DNA of 64,000 nucleotides from Seonamhaeicola sp. S2-3 (lineage in GTDB: Bacteria > Bacteroidota > Bacteroidia > Flavobacteriales > Flavobacteriaceae): NCBI RefSeq assembly GCF_001971785.1, contig NZ_CP019389.1, positions 3,297,001 through 3,361,000 of the forward strand, written 5' to 3'. Below the pieces are notes generated by a model, which was not told the origin of the DNA, made no database searches, and saw only the letters and a list, made by a program, of their open reading frames with translations. This document shows, piece by piece, positions 7,473 through 17,194 of this stretch; the first letter of the stretch is position 1, and the number at the start of each line of letters is the position of its first letter. Both the position numbers and the translations under genes were made by a program.

Positions 7473-9581
7473 TTATACTTCTTCTTTTGCTAGTTGTTTT
7501 TGAATGTTACTAGGTACTGGTTGGTAGGATGAAAATTTAGAGCTAAATGTTGCTTTTCCTTGAGTTAAAGAGCGCAAATCTGTTGAATATCCAAATAATT
7601 CTGCTGCAGGAATGGTACATTTAAGTATTTGGTAATTATCTAGGTTATCAAAGCCCTGAATAATAGAGCGCCTACTTTGTAAATCGGTCATCACATTCCC
7701 TACCATATCTTCAGGAACTTTTACGGTGAGCTCGTTTGTAGGTTCTAATAACTTAGGATTTGCATTTAAAAATGCTTCTTTAAAAGCGTGTGCTCCGGCT
7801 ATTTTAAAGGAAATATCGTTAGAGTCTACCGAGTGCATTTTGCCATCGTAAACCATAACACGAACATCTCTAATAAAGGAACCCGTTAGCGGACCTTCTT
7901 CCATAACTTCTAAAACGCCTTTCATAATAGATGGAATATAGCGCGCATCAATAACCCCGCCTACAATACAATTGTAAAATACCAGTTTACCTCCCCAGGG
8001 TAAATCTACCTCTTCTTTACCTCTTATATTAAAACCTTCGGGCTCTGGCATACCTTCATACCAAGGTTCTATTTTAAGGTGTACCTGTGCAAATTGTCCA
8101 GAGCCACCAGATTGTTTTTTATGCCTGTAATTTGCAGTAGAAGAGCGCTGTATGGTTTCTCTGTACTTAATTTTTGGTTTGCTGTAATTGGCTTTAATAT
8201 TGTAATTGTTTTTTAATGTCCAATCTATTATAGCTAAGTGTAATTCGCCTTGGCAACCTAACAATTGTTCTTTAGATTCTTTTGAATACGTTATTACCAC
8301 CGTTGGATCTTGCTCATGAATACGTTTTAATGCTTCACTTAATTTTTCTTCATCTGCTTTATTTTCTGCAGATACCGATTTGTTAATTCGAGGGTCTGGA
8401 TATTGAATTGGTTTAATGGTAATAGGCTTGTTACCGCTGTATAAAGTGTCGTTTGTTTCTGTGTCTTTAAGTTTTAGTGTAGCACCAATATCACCAACTG
8501 TAAGTCTATTTACAGGCTCTCTTTTTTTACCGTCCATTATAAAAAGTTGGTTGATAATCTCGGTTTCGTTGGTTCTGGAGTTGGTAAACTTATCATTAAT
8601 ATTTACCTCACCAGATTTTACTTTAAAGAATGTAATTTGTCCTAAATTAGGTTGGTGTAATGTTTTAAAAACAAACAGTGATGTTGGCGATTCTTTTTTA
8701 GGAACCACCTCCTCACCTTCTAAACTTTGCACGGGTTTTAAATCGGCTGCTGCAGGGGCTACATTATCTATAAATCCCATAAGGCGACCACTACCCATGT
8801 CTTGTAATGCCGATATACAAAAAACAGGAAACAAATCGTGGTTAAGCATACCAGCTTTTATACCTTGGCGCATTTCATCTTCGTTAAGTGTGCCTTTATC
8901 AAAATAAAGCTCCATAAGTTCTTCATCATTTTCTGCCGCTTTTTCAACAAGTTCATTGTGTAAGTGGTTAACTTTTTCTTTTTCGCTATCTGGAATAGGA
9001 ATTTTTTCGGGCTTCCCTCCTTCTGATCCAAATTTGTAGCATTTCATTTTTAGTACATCTATAATGCATAATGCACCATCAATTTTAATAGGATATTGAA
9101 TTTGAACCGCATTATTACCTACCAACGTTTTAATACTGTTAAAGGCATCATCAACATTACAATCTGGATGATCTATTTGGTTTATAATAAATAAGGTTGG
9201 CTTGTTGTATTTATCTATGTAATTCCAGATAATTTCAGTGCCAACCTCTACGCCATTTCTTCCGTTAATAACGGTGGCTATGGTGTCTCCCATTCTGATA
9301 GATGAAATAATTTCACCAATAAAATCATCTAACCCGGGAGTGTCAATAATATTAATTTTGTAATTACGCCACTCTGTATGCAAGGGTGTTGCAAACACCG
9401 ATGCCTGCCGCTGGTGTTCAATGTCATGATAGTCAGATACGGTATTTTGATCTTCAATAGTGCCACGTCTATTAATTAGTCCTGCTTCAAAAAGCATAGT
9501 CTCAGCTAACGTAGTTTTGCCACTATTGTGTGCACCCACAAAAACTACATTTTTAATGTGCTTATCATCAAATACTTTCAT
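7473..9581 (-). CDS. EF-G2-type elongation factor G paralogue
   Basis: The 702-residue protein has the full EF-G layout: GTPase domain, domain II, domain III, domain IV (HKKQSGGSGQFAQVHLKIEP) and domain V (DLQSRRSIIQGFD). The P-loop is GAHNSGKTT (residues 16-24). The usual DTPGHVDF reads DTPGLDDF (residues 80-87), so the catalytic histidine is replaced by leucine. Switch I reads RQASV where classical EF-G has RGITI. The guanine-specificity motif is NQID. These changes place it with EF-G2/FusA2 paralogues, of which a Bacteroides member is reported to support translocation without GTP hydrolysis. It is not the main fusA of a ribosomal-protein operon. It is co-transcribed with the coiled-coil gene downstream. 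Confidence 0.88.
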   Translation of the reverse strand: MKVFDDKHIKNVVFVGAHNSGKTTLAETMLFEAGLINRRGTIEDQNTVSDYHDIEHQRQASVFATPLHTEWRNYKINIIDTPGLDDFIGEIISSIRMGDTIATVINGRNGVEVGTEIIWNYIDKYNKPTLFIINQIDHPDCNVDDAFNSIKTLVGNNAVQIQYPIKIDGALCIIDVLKMKCYKFGSEGGKPEKIPIPDSEKEKVNHLHNELVEKAAENDEELMELYFDKGTLNEDEMRQGIKAGMLNHDLFPVFCISALQDMGSGRLMGFIDNVAPAAADLKPVQSLEGEEVVPKKESPTSLFVFKTLHQPNLGQITFFKVKSGEVNINDKFTNSRTNETEIINQLFIMDGKKREPVNRLTVGDIGATLKLKDTETNDTLYSGNKPITIKPIQYPDPRINKSVSAENKADEEKLSEALKRIHEQDPTVVITYSKESKEQLLGCQGELHLAIIDWTLKNNYNIKANYSKPKIKYRETIQRSSTANYRHKKQSGGSGQFAQVHLKIEPWYEGMPEPEGFNIRGKEEVDLPWGGKLVFYNCIVGGVIDARYIPSIMKGVLEVMEEGPLTGSFIRDVRVMVYDGKMHSVDSNDISFKIAGAHAFKEAFLNANPKLLEPTNELTVKVPEDMVGNVMTDLQSRRSIIQGFDNLDNYQILKCTIPAAELFGYSTDLRSLTQGKATFSSKFSSYQPVPSNIQKQLAKEEV

Positions 9582-9796
9582 ACGTCTTATGGTTTAATTT
9601 AAATTGGTAATTAACCTATACGTTCTGTTTAAGAAACTCTTACAGATTTTATAGATGATATAAAGCTAACTTCAATATTTGTAAAAAAATATGATTAATA
9701 TCAGCTAGTTAGGTGTTAGTAGAATGAAATTTAGCTAAGTTCTTAAAGTTATTACAAAATTGTAGTTACTAAGCCTGTAATTTGCTTAGACTACCT

Positions 9797-9804
9797 TATT
9801 TTTG
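9797..9804 (+). promoter_or_regulatory. Bacteroidota -7 element before the DUF3817/MscS unit
   Basis: TATTTTTG matches TAnnTTTG and lies 16 nt before the ATG at 9821. The 239-nt gap between the divergent EF-G2 and DUF3817 genes shows nothing else clear. Confidence 0.45.
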
Positions 9805-9820
9805 CTAAAAATTTCAATTT

Positions 9821-10111
9821 ATGTTTTCATTAAATAATATTTTTAAAATAGTGGCTTTTCTAGAAGGAGTATCTTATATTCTATTACTGTTTATTGCTAC
9901 ACCAATAAAGTACTTAGCACATGACCCACAGTATGTTAAATTGTTAGGAATGCCCCACGGAATTTTATTTATTTTATACGTTGTTTTAGCTTTTATGCTA
10001 AAACCTGAATTCAATTGGAACAATAAACAATTTAGAGGTGTACTTTTAGCTTCTATTATTCCGTTTGGAACTTTTTTTATTGAAAAGAAATATTTGAAAA
10101 CAAGTAACTAA
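9821..10111 (+). CDS. DUF3817-type small integral membrane protein
   Basis: The 96-residue protein reads IVAFLEGVSYILLLFIATPIKYLA, then LLGMPHGILFILYVVLAFML, then FRGVLLASIIPFGTFFIEKKYL. The order LEGxSYxxLLFxAxPxKY...GMxHGxLFxLY...IPFGTFxxEK is the DUF3817 signature. Three membrane segments place it in the inner membrane. Its biochemical role is unknown. The stop codon is separated by 1 nt from the start of the MscS-type gene, so the two are co-translated. Confidence 0.82.
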   Translation: MFSLNNIFKIVAFLEGVSYILLLFIATPIKYLAHDPQYVKLLGMPHGILFILYVVLAFMLKPEFNWNNKQFRGVLLASIIPFGTFFIEKKYLKTSN

Positions 10112-10112
10112 T

Positions 10113-11360
10113 ATGGATTCTGTAAAACATTTACTTTACGATTATTTTTTAGCCAATGGTATAGCCGAAAACACCGCTAAGTATTTAAACATGGCGGTCT
10201 TGTTTTTGGCAGCTATAATTCTTGTATTTTTAGTTGACTTTTTAATAAGAAAGATTTTACTGCAAATGTTTACCCAATTTGCAAAAGCTTCAAAATCTAA
10301 TTTTGATGATTTATTGGTTACAAATAAAGTACCAAGAAATGTAGCCCATATTATACCATTACTGCTAGCTTTAGAGTTTGTTCCCATTGTATTTTATGAT
10401 TTCCCAGATTTTGAAACGGTGGTAGAAAAAGGCTTGCAAGTATTTGCTATTGTTTTAACGCTTTGGATAGTTAGAAGTTTATTACACACTATTAAAGATT
10501 TTTTACAAACCTTACCAAGTTTAAAAGATAAGCCTATTGCTAGTTACATTCAGGTATTTATGATTTTTGCTTGGTTAGGTGGTATTATGTCTGCTATAGC
10601 CATTATTACAGGGATTCCTTTTTTAAAATTCTTAACAGGTCTTGGAGCTGTTTCTGCTGTAATAATTTTAGTTTTTAAAGACACTATTTTAGGTTTTGTT
10701 GCCAGCATACAAGTGTCTATAAATGATATGGTGCGCATTGGCGATTGGGTAACCTTTGAAAAGTTTGGTGCCGATGGAGATGTGATAGAAATTACTTTAG
10801 CCACTGTAAAAGTTCAAAATTGGGATAAAACCATTACCACAATTCCTACATACGCTTTAATATCAGAATCCTTTAAAAACTGGCGTGGAATGACGAATTC
10901 TGGTGGCCGACGCATAAAACGTGCTATAAATATAAAGATTGAAAGTGTTAAGTATTTATCTTCTGAAGATATTGCTAAATTAAAACGCATTCAAACAATT
11001 GAAGCCTATTTAAGCAAAAAAGAAAAAGATATTGAAGCTTTTAATACTGAAAATAATATAGATAAAAGTCTGTTGTTAAACGGCCGAAATTTAACCAATA
11101 TAGGTGTTTTTAGAAAGTATGTACAAGAGTACATTGAAAACCACTCTGCTATTAATAAAGATATGACCATTATGGTGCGTCAATTAGCGCCAACAACACA
11201 AGGTTTACCTATTGAAATTTATGCATTTAGCAGTGATAAACGATGGGTTAATTATGAATACATAATGGCCGATATTTTTGATCATGTGATGGCTGCTGTT
11301 CCGTATTTCGATTTAGAAATTTTTGAACTACCAAGTAGCTTATCCTTTTCAAAGCAATAA
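10113..11360 (+). CDS. MscS-family mechanosensitive ion channel (YbdG-like)
   Basis: The 415-residue protein has several N-terminal membrane helices. They are followed by the pore-lining and beta domain signature FLTGLGAVSAVIILVFKDTI, LGFVASIQVSINDMVRIGDWV and FGADGDVIEITLATVKVQNWDKT, then the cytoplasmic domain. This matches the larger MscS relatives such as YbdG, which open under membrane tension and protect against osmotic downshock. It lies in the inner membrane. It is encoded directly after the DUF3817 gene. The length fits YbdG (about 415) better than classical MscS (about 286). Confidence 0.9.
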   Translation: MDSVKHLLYDYFLANGIAENTAKYLNMAVLFLAAIILVFLVDFLIRKILLQMFTQFAKASKSNFDDLLVTNKVPRNVAHIIPLLLALEFVPIVFYDFPDFETVVEKGLQVFAIVLTLWIVRSLLHTIKDFLQTLPSLKDKPIASYIQVFMIFAWLGGIMSAIAIITGIPFLKFLTGLGAVSAVIILVFKDTILGFVASIQVSINDMVRIGDWVTFEKFGADGDVIEITLATVKVQNWDKTITTIPTYALISESFKNWRGMTNSGGRRIKRAINIKIESVKYLSSEDIAKLKRIQTIEAYLSKKEKDIEAFNTENNIDKSLLLNGRNLTNIGVFRKYVQEYIENHSAINKDMTIMVRQLAPTTQGLPIEIYAFSSDKRWVNYEYIMADIFDHVMAAVPYFDLEIFELPSSLSFSKQ

Positions 11361-11424
11361 GATAATTCTGTATTTTTTTTGAAAATTTAAAAAAAAATCA
11401 TTTTATTTACTGTTACTAATTCAT

Positions 11425-12171
11425 ATGAAGTTTTTTAAGTTTACCATTATCTTATTATTAGGAGGTTTTTATACCGAAGCTCAAAATATAGATTTTGTAT
11501 TTCATAAAGAATTTAGTACTCTAATTGCAGAAAAAGAAGGTAGCTCTCCTTATGCTTACGAAATTTTAAATGATAAAGACTCTTATACCATTACAATTCC
11601 TGCTAAAAAACGTTTAACAGACTACTATAAAAAAACATTAGCCTTTTATAAAAAAGCACAAAATGACAGTTTAAAAATTGCTCAGCTAAGAAAGTCTGGA
11701 AAATCATCGGCTGAAATTAATAAAGTCATTAATATAGCCGATGTAAATAATAGGCTAGCTACAGCTAACCGTATTTTAAAATCTGCAAAAAAATACGAGC
11801 GCATACCTAGTAAGGTTGTTACTAAAAAAGAAAATAAATTAAAAATAAGACGAAATTTATTTAAGCCAGAAACAATTATTTTAGGCAACTTTAAACATAA
11901 AGGAAGCTATTACGTAACAAAAGCTGTTAAAGGTTATATGCAAGGTGATTTAGTTCCTGTAGACCTAGCGAAAGAACAAGAATTAACGACAGATGATTTT
12001 CTTTTAAAGAACGTTTTTGAAGTTATTCAAAATATAAATACTGAAGTTATGTATATGGTATATCCTGATTTTTTAAGTAAATACCCTATAAACGTAGCAA
12101 GTTATCATGATGTTAAAACTAATTTAGATGTTAAAATTAACAACTTAATTAAAGCTTACAGAGTAAAATAA
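11425..12171 (+). CDS. Secreted protein of unknown function
   Basis: The 248-residue product has a short signal peptide (MKFFKFTIILLLGGFYTEAQ). The mature part is lysine-rich, with a helical middle section (DYYKKTLAFYKKAQNDSLK and VNNRLATANRILKSAKKYER), then a strand-rich section ILGNFKHKGSYYVTKAVKGY. I do not recognise the family. It probably resides in the periplasm. It follows the MscS-type gene by 64 nt and ends before a strong bidirectional terminator, so it may be the third gene of that unit. Confidence 0.65.
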   Translation: MKFFKFTIILLLGGFYTEAQNIDFVFHKEFSTLIAEKEGSSPYAYEILNDKDSYTITIPAKKRLTDYYKKTLAFYKKAQNDSLKIAQLRKSGKSSAEINKVINIADVNNRLATANRILKSAKKYERIPSKVVTKKENKLKIRRNLFKPETIILGNFKHKGSYYVTKAVKGYMQGDLVPVDLAKEQELTTDDFLLKNVFEVIQNINTEVMYMVYPDFLSKYPINVASYHDVKTNLDVKINNLIKAYRVK

Positions 12172-12204
12172 ACATGTTTTATTTTAATGTTAATTTATGA
12201 GCAT

Positions 12205-12241
12205 AAAAAAGACCTATTAAATAATTTAACAGGTCTTTTTT
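12205..12241. terminator. Bidirectional intrinsic terminator between the secreted protein gene and leuB
   Basis: AAAAAAGACCT (12205-12215) pairs perfectly with AGGTCTTTTTT (12231-12241), with A and T runs on opposite sides. It serves the converging genes 11425-12171 and leuB. Confidence 0.85.
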
Positions 12242-12262
12242 TTAATCTTTTAACTAGATGGT

Positions 12263-13318
12263 TTATATATTAGCAGCTAACCAGTCTCCTACTTCTTTAG
12301 TACCATAAGCTTTACCACCATCTGCTAAATCTTCAGTTACTATACCTTCAGCTAAAGCTTTGTTTACAGCATCTCTAATAGCTTTACCTTCTTCCATTAA
12401 GTTAAAGTTTTCAAACATCATAGCTGCCGATAAAACAGTTGCCATTGGGTTCGCTATATTTTTACCTGCTGCTTGCGGATATGATCCGTGAATTGGCTCA
12501 AATAATGAAATACTAGTACCTAACGACGCTGATGGCATTAAGCCCATAGAACCAGAAATCACAGAAGCTTCATCTGTTAATACATCACCAAATAAGTTTT
12601 CAGTAATTAATACATCGTAATCTTTTGGCCATTGTACCAAACGCATTGCAACAGCATCAACAAACTCATAAGATACCTCTACTTCTGGGTAATCTTTTTC
12701 CATGCCTTGCACAGTTTCTCTCCATAAACGCGATGTTTCCATAACGTTGGCTTTATCAACACAACATAATTTTTTTGAGCGTTGCATTGCAGCTTCAAAT
12801 CCTTTTTTAGCTAAACGCGTTACTTCTTCTTTGGTGTACAGGTTGGTATCATATGCTGTATTACCATCATCTTTTCTTCCTTTTTCACCAAAGTAAACTC
12901 CTGAAGTTAATTCACGGAAAAACACTAAATCAGTTCCCTCAATACGTTCCTTTTTTAAAGGCGATTTATCTAATAATGAAGGAAACACAAAGGTTGGGCG
13001 CACATTAGCAAACAAGCCTAATTTTTTACGCATTTTTAATAAACCTTGTTCTGGACGTACAGGAGCCGATGGATCGTTATCAAATTTTGGATGCCCAATA
13101 GCTCCAAATAAAACCGCATCTGAAGCAGCACAAATTTCATGAGTTTCATCAGGGTATGGATCTCCTACAGCATCAATAGCCGCAGCTCCAGTTAATGCTG
13201 GTTTCCAAGTAATTTCATGTCCGTATTTTTCAGCAATAGCATCACTTACTTTTACCGCTTGATCTATAACTTCTGGCCCTATTCCGTCTCCAGCTAAAAG
13301 CGCAATATTTAATTTCAT
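12263..13318 (-). CDS. leuB: 3-isopropylmalate dehydrogenase
   Basis: The 351-residue protein has the beta-decarboxylating dehydrogenase signature: N-terminal IALLAGDGIGPEVIDQAVK, the substrate loop around LKMRKKLGLFANVRP, the catalytic Tyr/Lys region FFRELTSGVYFGEKGR, and NLFGDVLTDEASVISGSMGLMPSA, followed by EPIHGSYPQAAGKNIANP. It oxidises and decarboxylates 3-isopropylmalate to 2-oxoisocaproate with NAD, the last leu-specific step before transamination. The length is normal. It is the last gene of the leuC-leuD-leuA-leuB operon, 3 nt after leuA, and ends at a strong terminator. Confidence 0.97.
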   Translation of the reverse strand: MKLNIALLAGDGIGPEVIDQAVKVSDAIAEKYGHEITWKPALTGAAAIDAVGDPYPDETHEICAASDAVLFGAIGHPKFDNDPSAPVRPEQGLLKMRKKLGLFANVRPTFVFPSLLDKSPLKKERIEGTDLVFFRELTSGVYFGEKGRKDDGNTAYDTNLYTKEEVTRLAKKGFEAAMQRSKKLCCVDKANVMETSRLWRETVQGMEKDYPEVEVSYEFVDAVAMRLVQWPKDYDVLITENLFGDVLTDEASVISGSMGLMPSASLGTSISLFEPIHGSYPQAAGKNIANPMATVLSAAMMFENFNLMEEGKAIRDAVNKALAEGIVTEDLADGGKAYGTKEVGDWLAANI

Positions 13319-13321
13319 AAT

Positions 13322-14839
13322 TTAGTTATTAATTATATTCAACATTTTTTCTGTAGCTTTAATTGCCGATACTGTTTGATCGGAATCTAAACCACGTGTT
13401 TTAAATTCTGTTTCTTTATTTTTCCAAGTAATAATGGTTTCACACAAAGCATCAGATCTACTTCCTGGAGGGATTCTAACAGCATAATCTATTAAATCTG
13501 GAAGCACTAGTTTTTTCTTCTTAAAAATAGATCTTACTGCATTCATAAAAGCATCAAACTGTCCATCGCCTTGTGCATTTTCTTCAAATGATTCACCATC
13601 AATAGTAAGCGCTACTGTGGTTGAAGGTTTTAAACCTTTTGAGTGCGTTAATACGTATGAATTAATTTTTATCTTTTCTTCATAAGCCCCACTATCTAAA
13701 ACATCTGAGATGATATATGGCAAATCTTCTTTGGTAACTACTTGTTTTCTATCACCAAGTTCAATTATGCGTTGGGTAACCTTTTTAAGGTCTTCTTCAT
13801 TTAATTGAAGCCCAAGTTCTTGCAAGTTTTTTTGAATATTAGCTTTACCTGATGCTTTACCCAAGGCATATTTTCTGGTTCTTCCAAAACGTTCTGGGAG
13901 TAACTCGCTAAAATATAGGTTCTTTTTATTGTCTCCATCGGCATGAATACCTGCTGTTTGTGTAAATACATTAGCACCAACAACCGGTTTATTTGCAGGA
14001 ATCATAATACCAGAAAACGTTTCTACTAACTTACTAACTGTATATAGTACTTTTTCATTAACACCAATTTTAATGTCTGGCATAAAGTCATTAATAACAG
14101 CTATAGTACTTGCCATAGGAGCATTTCCTGCACGCTCTCCCATACCATTTACCGTTAAATGAAGGCCATCTGCACCAGCTTTTAAAGCCTCTATGGTGTT
14201 AGAAACTCCTAGATCATAATCATTATGAGCATGAAAATCAAAATGTAAATTAGGATACTTTTCTTTTATTTCTGAAATGAAATCGTAAGATTCGTTTGGG
14301 GTTAATACACCAAGGGTATCTGGTAACATAATGCGCTTAACGGGTTGCGTTGATATAAACTCTAAAAACTCAAAAACGTAGTCTTTAGAATTACGCATAC
14401 CATTACTCCAATCTTCTAAATACACATTGGTTGCTATACCCTGTTCTGAGGCTAGTAGAACAGAAGCTTCAATTTCTTTAAAATGCTGATTAGGAGTTTT
14501 TTTAAGCTGATGAGTTAAATGATTTAATGAACCTTTAGTGAGCAAATTTTGAACCCTTGCTCCTGCTTTTACCATCCAATCAATTGAAGTGCCTTTATCT
14601 ACAAAAGATAACACTTCAACATTGTTTAAATACCCATGTTCTCTAGCCCAAGAAGTTATAGCTTTTACTGCTTGAAATTCACCTTCAGAAACTCTGGCAG
14701 AAGCAATTTCTATGCGGTCTACTTTTAATTCTTCTAATAAAAGTTTTGCAATAGTAAGTTTCTCAGAAGCAGAAAACGACACACTCGAGGTTTGTTCACC
14801 ATCGCGTAGTGTCGTGTCCATTATTTCTATTTTCTTCAT
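13322..14839 (-). CDS. leuA: 2-isopropylmalate synthase-type enzyme with regulatory domain
   Basis: The 505-residue protein is a TIM-barrel acyltransferase: MDTTLRDGEQTSSVSFS near the start, FHAHNDYDLGVSNT with the metal-binding HxH, NGMGERAGNAP, and a C-terminal LeuA dimer/regulatory domain (KLVLPDLIDYAVRIPPGSRSDALCETIITW). It should condense acetyl-CoA with 2-oxoisovalerate. Position between leuD and leuB supports LeuA. The DGEQTSSVSFS form of the first motif and overall length resemble (R)-citramalate synthases as much as classical LeuA, so dual or pyruvate specificity cannot be excluded. It starts 31 nt after the leuD stop. Confidence 0.85.
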   Translation of the reverse strand: MKKIEIMDTTLRDGEQTSSVSFSASEKLTIAKLLLEELKVDRIEIASARVSEGEFQAVKAITSWAREHGYLNNVEVLSFVDKGTSIDWMVKAGARVQNLLTKGSLNHLTHQLKKTPNQHFKEIEASVLLASEQGIATNVYLEDWSNGMRNSKDYVFEFLEFISTQPVKRIMLPDTLGVLTPNESYDFISEIKEKYPNLHFDFHAHNDYDLGVSNTIEALKAGADGLHLTVNGMGERAGNAPMASTIAVINDFMPDIKIGVNEKVLYTVSKLVETFSGIMIPANKPVVGANVFTQTAGIHADGDNKKNLYFSELLPERFGRTRKYALGKASGKANIQKNLQELGLQLNEEDLKKVTQRIIELGDRKQVVTKEDLPYIISDVLDSGAYEEKIKINSYVLTHSKGLKPSTTVALTIDGESFEENAQGDGQFDAFMNAVRSIFKKKKLVLPDLIDYAVRIPPGSRSDALCETIITWKNKETEFKTRGLDSDQTVSAIKATEKMLNIINN

Positions 14840-14870
14840 TTAAAAATGAATGAAATTATTGAATTTAGAT

Positions 14871-15470
14871 TTAAAAAGGTCTGGTTTCTCCAAACGATGC
14901 AATTTCTTCTTTCATGTTTTGTAAATAATCTATATCATCAAAACCATTAAGCATATTGCTCTTTTTATAGCCGTTTATATCAAAAGATTCAGATTCTCCT
15001 GTAGCTAATAATATAACCGTTTGGTTAGGTAAATCTACTTTTATTTCTGTTTTTGGGTCTGCTTCAATAGCATCAAACAATTTTTGAGCAAATTCTGGTG
15101 ATACTTGTACAGGTAGTACACCAATATTTAAACAGTTATTTCTGAAAATATCTGCAAAGAATGAAGAGATTACACAACGTAATCCAAAATCATATACAGA
15201 CCAAGCAGCATGTTCTCTAGAAGACCCAGAACCAAAGTTCTTACCTCCTACTAATATTTTAGAACCTGCATATTTAGGGTCATTTAAAGGGAAATCTGCA
15301 ATAGGATTTCCTTCTGAATCATATCTCCAATCACGGAAAAAATTATCACCAAAACCTTTACGTTCTGTAGCTTTTAAGAAACGTGCAGGAATGATTTGAT
15401 CTGTATCTACATTTTCAATTGGTAATGGATAAGCTGTACTTGTTAAAACTTCAAATTTATCGTAAGCCAT
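14871..15470 (-). CDS. leuD: 3-isopropylmalate dehydratase small subunit
   Basis: The 199-residue protein contains YPLPIENVDTDQIIPARFLK, the small-subunit signature, and GKNFGSGSSREHAAWSVYDFG, which contributes to the substrate site. With LeuC it isomerises 2-isopropylmalate to 3-isopropylmalate in the cytosol. The length matches the family. It is separated from leuC by 89 nt holding a palindromic spacer, and from leuA by 31 nt. Confidence 0.97.
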   Translation of the reverse strand: MAYDKFEVLTSTAYPLPIENVDTDQIIPARFLKATERKGFGDNFFRDWRYDSEGNPIADFPLNDPKYAGSKILVGGKNFGSGSSREHAAWSVYDFGLRCVISSFFADIFRNNCLNIGVLPVQVSPEFAQKLFDAIEADPKTEIKVDLPNQTVILLATGESESFDINGYKKSNMLNGFDDIDYLQNMKEEIASFGETRPF

Positions 15471-15484
15471 AATATTTTAATATT

Positions 15485-15512
15485 CAGTCTGCCAGTATTC
15501 AGTAGGCAGTAT
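15485..15512. repeat. Short palindrome in the leuC-leuD spacer
   Basis: CTGCC at 15489-15493 pairs with GGCAG at 15505-15509, flanked by repeated CAGT/ACTG words. Similar words (ACTGCACACTGC) continue into the last codons of leuC around 15560-15575. It has no T run and lies inside the operon. Confidence 0.45.
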
Positions 15513-15559
15513 TATTATTTTAAAATGTAATTTTATAAAGCTATTGTACTGCAAATTAT

Positions 15560-16972
15560 TTACTGCACACTGCTATCTTCTAATATTGTTCTTGGGTCTG
15601 TAACAACACCTTCAATAGCGGTTGCTGCTGCTACTAATGGTGATGCTAATAAGGTTCTTGAACCAGGACCTTGACGGCCTTCAAAATTACGGTTAGATGT
15701 AGAAACGGCTAATTTACCAGCAGGTACTTTATCATCGTTCATTGCTAAACAAGCAGAACAACCAGGTTCTCTAAGTACAAATCCAGCTTCTTCTAAAATT
15801 TTATCTAGACCTTCTTCTTTAATTTGATCTACAACTTTATGAGAACCAGGAACTAACCATGCCGTGATATTATCTGCTTTTTTACGGCCTTTAATAATTG
15901 AACAAAAGGCTCTAAAATCTTCAATACGTCCATTAGTACAAGATCCTAAGAAAACATAATCAACTTTTTTTCCAATCATATCATCTCCTTCGTTAAATTT
16001 CATATAACCAAGAGATTTTTTATAGGTTTCTACACCACCTTCAACATCTTCTGCTTTTGGTATAGATTGTGTTACGCCCATTCCCATTCCTGGGTTAGTA
16101 CCATAAGTAATCATTGGTTCTATATCGGCAGCATCATAAGTAAACTCAGCATCAAATTCTGCACCTTCTTCAGTATATAAGGTTTGCCAATATTCCATGG
16201 CTTTATCCCAATCTGCTCCTTTGGGTGTATGTTTTCTTCCTTTTATGTATTCAAACGTTTTTTCATCTGGAGCAATCATACCACCACGAGCACCCATTTC
16301 AATAGAAAGGTTACAAACGGTCATACGCCCCTCCATAGTCATATCTTCAAAAACATCACCAGCGTATTCTACAAAATATCCTGTAGCTCCTGATGTGGTT
16401 TGTTTTGAAATGATATATAATGCTACATCTTTAGGAGTTACTCCAAAGCCTAATTTACCATTTACGTTAATACGCATTTTCTTTGGTTTTGGTTGCATGA
16501 TACACTGTGTAGATAGTACCATTTCTACTTCTGAAGTACCAATACCAAAGGCAATAGCACCAAAAGCACCATGTGTAGAGGTGTGAGAATCACCACAAAC
16601 AATTGTAGAACCAGGAAGTGTTATACCATTTTCTGGTCCAACAATGTGTACAATACCATTGTTTCTGTGCCCTAAGCCCCAGTGAGAAATACCGTATTTA
16701 GCAGCATTAGTAGCTAATGCTTCTAATTGGTTAGCAGATAAAGGATCTGCAACTGGTAAATGTTGGTTCCACGTTGGTGTATTATGATCTGCTGTTGCAA
16801 ATGTTTTTTCAGGATACATTACACCAATTCCTCTACTTTTTAACCCTACAAATGCGACAGGACTTGTAACTTCATGAATAAAATGACGGTCTATAAAAAA
16901 CACATCTGGTCCGTCTTCTATTTTTCTGACCACATGAGAATCCCATACCTTGTCAAATAATGTCTTGCTCAT
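15560..16972 (-). CDS. leuC: 3-isopropylmalate dehydratase large subunit
   Basis: The 470-residue protein has the aconitase-family layout: [11 protein letters not shown] at the start, [19 protein letters not shown], and the iron-sulfur ligands in [17 protein letters not shown] and [12 protein letters not shown], followed by [22 protein letters not shown]. It carries the 4Fe-4S cluster and pairs with LeuD. It is the first gene of the leu operon. The 222-nt upstream gap contains no Leu-codon-rich leader peptide that I could find, unlike the his operon. The promoter was not located. Confidence 0.97.
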   Translation of the reverse strand: MSKTLFDKVWDSHVVRKIEDGPDVFFIDRHFIHEVTSPVAFVGLKSRGIGVMYPEKTFATADHNTPTWNQHLPVADPLSANQLEALATNAAKYGISHWGLGHRNNGIVHIVGPENGITLPGSTIVCGDSHTSTHGAFGAIAFGIGTSEVEMVLSTQCIMQPKPKKMRINVNGKLGFGVTPKDVALYIISKQTTSGATGYFVEYAGDVFEDMTMEGRMTVCNLSIEMGARGGMIAPDEKTFEYIKGRKHTPKGADWDKAMEYWQTLYTEEGAEFDAEFTYDAADIEPMITYGTNPGMGMGVTQSIPKAEDVEGGVETYKKSLGYMKFNEGDDMIGKKVDYVFLGSCTNGRIEDFRAFCSIIKGRKKADNITAWLVPGSHKVVDQIKEEGLDKILEEAGFVLREPGCSACLAMNDDKVPAGKLAVSTSNRNFEGRQGPGSRTLLASPLVAAATAIEGVVTDPRTILEDSSVQ

Positions 16973-17194
16973 ATAATTTTTATTAAATTTTTAAAATGTA
17001 CTTCGGCTAAGTATAAATATGCCAAAAGGATGACAAATTTAGAAAAAACTCTGTGTTTATTCTGTATATAACAAAATTTAAGTCTTACAGTTACATATTT
17101 TTATAAAATTACTAATGGAATTAGAAATAATCAATAATTTTTTAATAGAACTGTAAATATGGTTATGAATTTTGAAGGCTTTTATTTTTGCAAA

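Noticed and set aside
7473-9581. Main elongation factor G (fusA)
   Set aside because: Missing catalytic His, altered switch I and absence of ribosomal-protein neighbours indicate an EF-G2 paralogue.
16973-17194. Leucine leader peptide and attenuator upstream of leuC
   Set aside because: No Leu-rich short frame or terminator hairpin was found on the reverse strand, in contrast to the his operon.
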